Below are positions 40,401 through 45,618 of a DNA stretch of 45,618 nucleotides, in pieces (within the stretch, counting starts at the first letter, position 1; every line of letters starts with the position of its first letter). The position numbers and the translations under genes are program-made. This DNA is from an uncultured Candidatus Pelagibacter sp. Lineage in GTDB: Bacteria > Pseudomonadota > Alphaproteobacteria > Pelagibacterales > Pelagibacteraceae. The notes under the pieces were generated by a model that had not been told where the DNA came from, ran no database searches, and saw nothing but the letters and a program-made list of their open reading frames with translations. The stretch spans positions 1-45,618 of the forward strand of contig CAJQTH010000020.1 in the NCBI GenBank assembly GCA_905618905.1, written 5' to 3'.

Positions 40401-40611
40401 AATGATAGCAATGATGCCTTTAGTTATAGGAAATATTGGACCGGGTGCTGGAGAGGCTTCAAGACTAGCTGTGGGTGCTACTATTCTAGGTGGAATGATT
40501 ATATCAACATTCTTTACATTATATATAACTCCAACCATGTATTTGGTATTAGCAAAAAATACAAAACGAATAGACGCTGTTGATATTGAGCTAAAAAAAC
40601 AACTTCGTTAA
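37489..40611 (+). CDS. RND efflux permease (AcrB/MexB-type)
   Basis: ISIRRPVVAWVMSLILIVFGIFVFSQLPVRELP, GIITDDSVIMTDAIYR, FRPIMMTSISTMIAMMPLVIG. Confidence 0.95.
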   Translation: MFITDISIRRPVVAWVMSLILIVFGIFVFSQLPVRELPEGLQPPVVQIKVDYKSASAPIIDQEVTQVIEDVIGGVEGVKNINSTSENGSSSINVEFNTDINLDNAANDIRERVARIVDRLPSEADAPQILKQSAGFSTTMWLAVSSATWSDLELGDYVERYLVDQFSSVKNVGTIRTGGLRDLSVRVWIDPIKLAAYNLTIQEVEIAIRKENVSLPAGTLEANNIDLILNLDKSYDDIEKLKALPIKKNKNSIVRLSDIANIEFGPVSEKNLFKAQSKDALNLKTVGIGIYAKSGASTVELSKEISKKIGEVKKTLPDDLNIEIAFNRATYVGTAIDEVYKTLIIAFILVVIIIYLFLGNIKAVIVPAVALPVSLVASFLGLYLFGLSINIFVLLSFILAIGIITDDSVIMTDAIYRRIENGESPLVAAYKGSKQISFAIIATTLILVAVFIPLIFIDGIAGTLFRETAIALSFSVVVSSFVALTLSPMLASKFLKKEPKQNFIVTKFDKFFKSLSKFYEETLSYWLNKKKIIISFIVFTIIVSSVLFHFTKKELLPMEDRGVYLVLGFTDEGSSFEYTEKRAEDVEKRLIPLLQAEDSPYKRFIMRVPGFGSNKNSFNSFIIIALLDEWAERDKSSLTIMREAIGKIVTVPETVAFPISPQSIRVSSYNKPVQMVILGSTYEELEEIQSKVISKLRQNKNLSRIESDYSRDKPEIKLVINKNKAKDLDISTDSIGKTLETLYGGKTVTKFNKLGKEYPIILQQYLADRRSQEGLSKIFVRSESTGKLISLANLVEFSEKGSAKKLARYNRQRAVTISANISESYTLTEAIAYLEETMEEIGSSNQIAWKGKSEEIKETSNELFIIFGLAFLTAYLVMAATFNSFIHPFIIMLTVPLALFGGLVFILFLNSSINIFSQIALVILIGISTKNSILIVDYANQLRTAGKNIESSVKEACQLRFRPIMMTSISTMIAMMPLVIGNIGPGAGEASRLAVGATILGGMIISTFFTLYITPTMYLVLAKNTKRIDAVDIELKKQLR

Positions 40612-41207
40612 AATATAATATATTTATTTTTATTTAATCTTTTCTGACAATCCAGTAATTGAGACTTATATTTGTTAGATTGTTTTTCTACTTTTTTAGC
40701 TAAGCCTATAACTTTCTGATTATTCTTATAATTTTTATAACCACCCCACCCTTCATGATACGCAAGGTATTGTCTAAAAGCATCTTTCTTGGAAATTTTT
40801 AAAAGAGACTCCGTTTTATCGGTGTACCAACCAATAAAGTCCACACTATCTTTAAACCTTGTTCTTGTTGCTAACTTATTTCCAGTTTCATTTTTATATT
40901 GCTCCCAAGTTCCCTTTACTGCTTGTGAATATCCAAATGAACTAGATGGTCTCTTAAATGGTATAATCTTAAATAATTTTTGTCTTGGAGGTTTAGCTAA
41001 CCAATCAAAGTCAGATTCCATCTTAATTATAGCTAGCTGAATATAAATTGGGGTTCCCCATTTTTTTTCTGTTTTTTTTGCATGTTTATACCAAAGATAT
41101 CTTTCATTAAAAATTGAACAACTATTTGAGGTATTTTGAGGTATTGAGGAGCAGCCAGTAATAAAGATAATCAATAAAATTAAAAAATAATTTCTAAATT
41201 TTGACAT
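40608..41207 (-). CDS. Lytic transglycosylase-like lipoprotein
   Basis: Lipobox ITGC; IKMESDFDW...SSFGYSQAVKGTWEQYKNETGN fits an SLT-like fold. Confidence 0.8.
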   Translation of the reverse strand: MSKFRNYFLILLIIFITGCSSIPQNTSNSCSIFNERYLWYKHAKKTEKKWGTPIYIQLAIIKMESDFDWLAKPPRQKLFKIIPFKRPSSSFGYSQAVKGTWEQYKNETGNKLATRTRFKDSVDFIGWYTDKTESLLKISKKDAFRQYLAYHEGWGGYKNYKNNQKVIGLAKKVEKQSNKYKSQLLDCQKRLNKNKYIIF

Positions 41208-41598
41208 ACCTGATCACAATCTTATAGATAAATATTACCAATATAACACCCACTATATTTCCAAATAAATCACTCATTTCAAATCCACGAACTGGAATAA
41301 TAATGTGAAATAATTCTAAAATAATTGATAGTAAAAATAAATAAACAATTAAAAAATTGATTTTTTTAGTATTATGAAAAGAAAATATTCCCAAACTTGT
41401 AAGTAGAACAAAAGCATAAATATGATTTGATGAAATTATAAAGTCTCCTGTAATAAGATCCTTAGTAATTTGGGGCTGTTTATAACAATTATCATATAAA
41501 AAGCAGCCGAAAATACTGCCTGGAAACAAATATAAAAGTATCAACATGATATTTGCAGAATAAAAACTTATTTTAAAAAAATTTTTAATTTTTTTCAT
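41194..41598 (-). CDS. VanZ-like membrane protein
   Basis: Four TM segments, LFHIIIPVRGFEMSDLFGNIVGVILVI. Confidence 0.7.
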   Translation of the reverse strand: MKKIKNFFKISFYSANIMLILLYLFPGSIFGCFLYDNCYKQPQITKDLITGDFIISSNHIYAFVLLTSLGIFSFHNTKKINFLIVYLFLLSIILELFHIIIPVRGFEMSDLFGNIVGVILVIFIYKIVIRYVKI

Positions 41599-41647
41599 AA
41601 TAATCTTATTTATTTTATTTCTTTTATCAGTTATCAGAATATATCAA

Positions 41648-42364
41648 ATGGCTCATTTAATTTTAGTAAGACATGGTCAAAGTGAATGGAATCTAGAAAA
41701 AAGATTTACAGGCTGGGTTGATGTTGATCTCACTGGACAAGGAAAATTAGAAGCTTGCAAAGCTGGTGAATATATTAAAGAAATTAAGATTAATATTAAT
41801 CATTTTTATTCATCATTTCAGCTAAGAGCTATTAACACCCTAAAATTTATTCAGGATACATTAAGAGATAAAAGAGAACCAGTTAGAGCCTGGCAATTAA
41901 ATGAAAGACATTATGGAGCTTTAACAGGACTAAATAAAGATGAAATGAAAGAAAAGCTTGGTGAGGATAAAATCTATGCTTTTAGAAGATCTTGGGATAT
42001 TAAGCCAGATCCGTTAAGTAGAAATAATCCATATCACCCATTAAATATAGAAGTTTATAAAAGCATTCCAAAAGAAAATATTCCTGACACTGAGTCGCTT
42101 AAAGATACCTATGAAAGAGTAATGAGATTTTATGTTGATGAAATTCAAGAGAAACTAAAAAAAGATGAAAATATTTTAATTTCAGCTCATGGAAACTCTA
42201 TAAGAGCACTATGCAAATTTTTATTCAAATTAGATAATCAAAAAATAACATTACTTGAAATACCGACAGGCAATCCACTTTTGATAAGTTTAGATTCAAA
42301 GCAAAATATTAAAAAATGCTCTTACCTAGATCAAGCTAGAGCTAAGGACTTATTGGTTTTCTAA
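41648..42364 (+). CDS. gpmA: 2,3-bisphosphoglycerate-dependent phosphoglycerate mutase
   Basis: LVRHGQSEWNLEKRFTGWVDVDLT, LNERHYGALTGLNK, SAHGNSIRALCKFL. Confidence 0.96.
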   Translation: MAHLILVRHGQSEWNLEKRFTGWVDVDLTGQGKLEACKAGEYIKEIKININHFYSSFQLRAINTLKFIQDTLRDKREPVRAWQLNERHYGALTGLNKDEMKEKLGEDKIYAFRRSWDIKPDPLSRNNPYHPLNIEVYKSIPKENIPDTESLKDTYERVMRFYVDEIQEKLKKDENILISAHGNSIRALCKFLFKLDNQKITLLEIPTGNPLLISLDSKQNIKKCSYLDQARAKDLLVF

Positions 42365-43042
42365 TAATTGGTTATAAACATTAAGATCTGTTAAATGTCT
42401 AAAGTCTTCTAAACTCTCAAAACCATATAACTCATCTTTATTAATTAACTTATTCCAAATATTTAAAATTGAAAAATTACTAACCTCATATGAGTCAAAT
42501 AATCTCTTATTCAATATCTGGCACCCTGTATAAATTAAACGATTAAGTTCATCTTTTTTTATTGTGTTTTTTTTAAGATTGAAATCACCCCTCAAATTTT
42601 TGTCAAAACTCAATTTTTCATTGACTAATAAAAGTATATTTTTAACTTTATTTAAAAAATAAAACTTCTCCATATCCTCAATGTATTTCTTATAATTTTC
42701 ATTCCATACAGTGTCTGGATTGAATGTAATAAAATCTGTTTCATTGGATGAATTTATCATATTCAAAATTCCACCACCTGTATTTAAAATATCTGAACCA
42801 TCATTAATTATCTTAATTTCTAAATTAAATTTTTTATCTTTAAGAAATTGTTCAATTTTTTCACTAAGATAAAATGTGTTGATTAAAATGTTATTAATTC
42901 CCAAAGAATGTATTAAATTAATACAATTTTCTAATAAAGTTATTTCGTTTATCTTTAGAAGAGGCTTCGGGGTTGTTAGTGTTATTGGATTTAAGCGCTT
43001 ACCATATCCAGCACATAAAATTAATGCAGTTTTAATTTTCAT
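42350..43042 (-). CDS. Nucleotidyltransferase, MurNAc-1-phosphate uridylyltransferase (MurU)-like
   Basis: ALILCAGYGKRLNPITLTTPKPLLKI; NDGSDILNTGGGILNM; adjacent to AmgK-like kinase. Confidence 0.82.
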   Translation of the reverse strand: MKIKTALILCAGYGKRLNPITLTTPKPLLKINEITLLENCINLIHSLGINNILINTFYLSEKIEQFLKDKKFNLEIKIINDGSDILNTGGGILNMINSSNETDFITFNPDTVWNENYKKYIEDMEKFYFLNKVKNILLLVNEKLSFDKNLRGDFNLKKNTIKKDELNRLIYTGCQILNKRLFDSYEVSNFSILNIWNKLINKDELYGFESLEDFRHLTDLNVYNQLLENQ

Positions 43043-44004
43043 TTCTGATTTCGTATTTTTTTTGAAAAATTAAGTTCTAGCAAGCTTTTCAGCTGAGAAA
43101 ATTTATTATCATTAGAAATTCTTAATTCAATTAATTTCCAAGCATAAGGAATTAATTTCAAATATTGCTTTTTCTTATCTCTCATAGCTAATCTTGTAAA
43201 TATTCCAATGATTTTCATGTTTCTTAGAATGGATAATATTTCAAAATCACTTAATAATGTAGCCTCATTAACTATTTTTTTATTCAATTTCAGATAATAG
43301 CGATAAATTTTATCTTTAAATATCTTATCTGTCTTAAATCTAACATCGTCAATTAAGGAAGCTAAATCATAAGCGCTGTTACCAATTAAAGCATCCTGCG
43401 AATCGATAACACCTATTTTATTTTTAAACTTCATTAAATTTGACACATGAAAGTCCCTATGAACAAAAACTTTTTCTTTTGACTGAAGGTGCATTAGTAA
43501 AAACTTAATTTGTTTTTTTATATCAATTTTAAATTTGGTTAATTTATCTTTTTTTACAAATTGTTTTGCATACCATTCACAAAATAAATTTGCCTCATTG
43601 AATAACTTAACATTATCATAAATTGGAATTTTATAAGCTTTACCCTTAAAGTTTTTAGATTGGTTTTGTTTAATTTTTTGAATCACAGCAAGCAAATCAA
43701 CAGATTTTTTGTAGAGAGTTTCTCGTTGGTTTTTATTTTTTTTTAATAGACTAAAAACTGAATCGTCTCCAAAATCTTCAATTTCTATATAATTTTTTTT
43801 ATAACTTTCGCTATAAAGCTTAGGTGCTAAAACTTTATTTTTAATTAGAAGACTATTTATTGCATCATATATTAGCAAATTTTTCTCTTTTTCCTTAGAA
43901 GCATACACTATGATTGAATTTTTGTTTGATGACAACTTTCTATAAAAAGATCTAAATGATGCATCACCTTTAATTTTTTTTAATTTATTAGTAGTTTGGA
44001 GCAT
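43039..44004 (-). CDS. Aminoglycoside-phosphotransferase-fold sugar kinase (AmgK-like)
   Basis: DASFRSFYR, VFVHRDFHVSNLM, GVIDSQDALIGNSAYDLASLIDD. Confidence 0.82.
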   Translation of the reverse strand: MLQTTNKLKKIKGDASFRSFYRKLSSNKNSIIVYASKEKEKNLLIYDAINSLLIKNKVLAPKLYSESYKKNYIEIEDFGDDSVFSLLKKNKNQRETLYKKSVDLLAVIQKIKQNQSKNFKGKAYKIPIYDNVKLFNEANLFCEWYAKQFVKKDKLTKFKIDIKKQIKFLLMHLQSKEKVFVHRDFHVSNLMKFKNKIGVIDSQDALIGNSAYDLASLIDDVRFKTDKIFKDKIYRYYLKLNKKIVNEATLLSDFEILSILRNMKIIGIFTRLAMRDKKKQYLKLIPYAWKLIELRISNDNKFSQLKSLLELNFSKKIRNQK

Positions 44005-44466
44005 TTATTTTTTATTTTTAACTCTCTTAATTGTTAAACACCTTTTGCTTAAATCATCATTATATTCAAAAAATAAATCAATTTTGTTATCAATAGTTTC
44101 TTTTATTTTCTCAGGCCATTCAATTAATGTCACAATTTCTTCTCTATTTTCAAATAAACCAATATTTTTTATCTCACTATACTCAGTTAACCTGTACAAG
44201 TCATAATGCTGTATTATAAAATTTCCAACGTCATATTCATTTACCAAATTAAATGTTGGGCTAGTAACTTCGGTTAAATTTATTTTGTTTAATTGTTGAA
44301 GGTTATTAATGAGGTGTCTTATAAATGTTGTTTTCCCCACTCCTATTTCCCCATGAAAATAAGCTACATCTCCTTTATTTAGTGTTTTTGAAAATTTTTT
44401 AGCTAACTCAGATGTTTTATCTTCTAAGGAGATATCTATTTTTTCGCTATTAGTAGCGATAAGCAT
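44005..44466 (-). CDS. tsaE: tRNA threonylcarbamoyladenosine biosynthesis ATPase TsaE
   Basis: [15 protein letters not shown] Walker [21 protein letters not shown]. Confidence 0.93.
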   Translation of the reverse strand: MLIATNSEKIDISLEDKTSELAKKFSKTLNKGDVAYFHGEIGVGKTTFIRHLINNLQQLNKINLTEVTSPTFNLVNEYDVGNFIIQHYDLYRLTEYSEIKNIGLFENREEIVTLIEWPEKIKETIDNKIDLFFEYNDDLSKRCLTIKRVKNKK

Positions 44467-45618
44467 CTGGCTTGAATGGACCTTCTGTTTCAACACTTAT
44501 ATAGTCAGCTTGGTCTTTTGATAGTTTTGTAAGTTTTGCTCCTACTTTCTTTAAGTGAAGCATAGCTACTTTTTCATCTAATGATTTTGGTAACACATAA
44601 ACTTTATTTTCGTAATTTTTGTGATTATCCCAAAGCTCAATTTGTGCCATTACTTGGTTTGTAAATGATGCACTCATTACAAAACTTGGATGTCCAGTTG
44701 CACAACCTAAATTAACCAATCTACCTTTGGCTAAAAGAATAATTCTCTTTCCATCAACTAATTCTATTTCATCAACTTCTGGTTTTACTTCTGTCCATTT
44801 ATAATTTTTTAAGGCTTCTACTTGAATCTCATTATCAAAGTGACCAATATTACATAGTATTGCTCTATCTTTCATGTTTCTCATATGATCTGCTGTAACA
44901 ATGTCTATATTACCTGTAGCTGTAACAACGATATCTGCTTTGCTTATTGCTTCATCCATTAAAACTACCTCATAGCCTTCCATTGCTGCTTGGAGTGCAC
45001 AAATTGGATCCGCTTCTGTAACCATAACTCTTGCTCCACTTTGTCTTAAAGATGCAGCGCTGCCTTTTCCAACATCACCAAAGCCTGCAACAATTGCAAC
45101 TTTACCAGACATCATAACATCTGTGGCTCTTCTAATTCCATCTACTAAACTTTCTCTACAACCATACAGGTTATCAAATTTTGATTTTGTAACTGAGTCG
45201 TTAACATTAATTGCTGGAATCATTAATGTTCCATCTTTTTCCATTTTATTTAATGCTTTAATTCCAGTTGTTGTTTCTTCTGAAACACCTTTTACTTCCT
45301 TTAACAAATCTTTGTAATCACTATGCATCATTGCAGTTAAATCACCGCCATCATCTAATAGCATATTAGCTTTCCAGTCTTTTTTACCTTCTATTGTTTG
45401 TCTTATGCACCATACAGCCTCCTCTTCAGTTTCACCTTTCCAAGCAAAAACTGGTATTCCTGCTTTAGCTATTGCTGCAGCAGCATGATCCTGTGTTGAA
45501 AAAATATTACAAGAAGACCATCTAACTTCTGCTCCAAGCTCTACTAAAGTTTCAATTAAAACTGCTGTTTGAATTGTCATGTGAAGACATCCTAATATTC
45601 TTGCTCCTTTTAAAGGTG
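44450..45618 (-). CDS. ahcY: Adenosylhomocysteinase (5' end beyond window)
   Basis: Frame continues upstream of listed start as ...[39 protein letters not shown]-terminal [10 protein letters not shown]. Confidence 0.97.
   Translation of the reverse strand, partial: PLKGARILGCLHMTIQTAVLIETLVELGAEVRWSSCNIFSTQDHAAAAIAKAGIPVFAWKGETEEEAVWCIRQTIEGKKDWKANMLLDDGGDLTAMMHSDYKDLLKEVKGVSEETTTGIKALNKMEKDGTLMIPAINVNDSVTKSKFDNLYGCRESLVDGIRRATDVMMSGKVAIVAGFGDVGKGSAASLRQSGARVMVTEADPICALQAAMEGYEVVLMDEAISKADIVVTATGNIDIVTADHMRNMKDRAILCNIGHFDNEIQVEALKNYKWTEVKPEVDEIELVDGKRIILLAKGRLVNLGCATGHPSFVMSASFTNQVMAQIELWDNHKNYENKVYVLPKSLDEKVAMLHLKKVGAKLTKLSKDQADYISVETEGPFKPDAYRY

Overview
The window is a compact, very AT-rich bacterial chromosome segment. 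Gene content and style suggest a streamlined alphaproteobacterium such as SAR11/Pelagibacter; this is inferred, not tested by search. Most of it is ordinary housekeeping content: LpxL-type acyltransferase end, purD, rsmD, pgi, lspA, ileS, ribF, groES-groEL, DEAD-box helicase, typA, pmbA/tldD, oligopeptidase B, AzgA-type permease, msrA, sseA, RND pump, gpmA, murU/amgK-like pair, tsaE, ahcY. The outlier is about 11.42-15.01 kb, between groEL and the DEAD-box helicase. There, an OafA/SGNH-type acyltransferase is bracketed by related CAATGTAGTRA repeats: a 4 x 11-bp array on one side, and a 13-bp perfect inverted repeat plus further copies on the other. These are followed by a truncated duplicate of the atpG-atpD junction (atpG C-terminus, native Shine-Dalgarno region and first 60 codons of atpD), placed 11 nt upstream of a 2OG-Fe(II)-oxygenase-like gene. 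I consider this duplicated ATP-synthase junction inside a repeat-flanked accessory cassette the best candidate for something undescribed. Other second-look items are a 96-bp in-frame minisatellite in the helicase tail, a lysine-rich coiled-coil protein, a 9-bp microrepeat in pgi, and four convergent gene pairs sharing exactly 4 nt at their stop codons. No rRNA, tRNA, CRISPR array or transposase was recognised.
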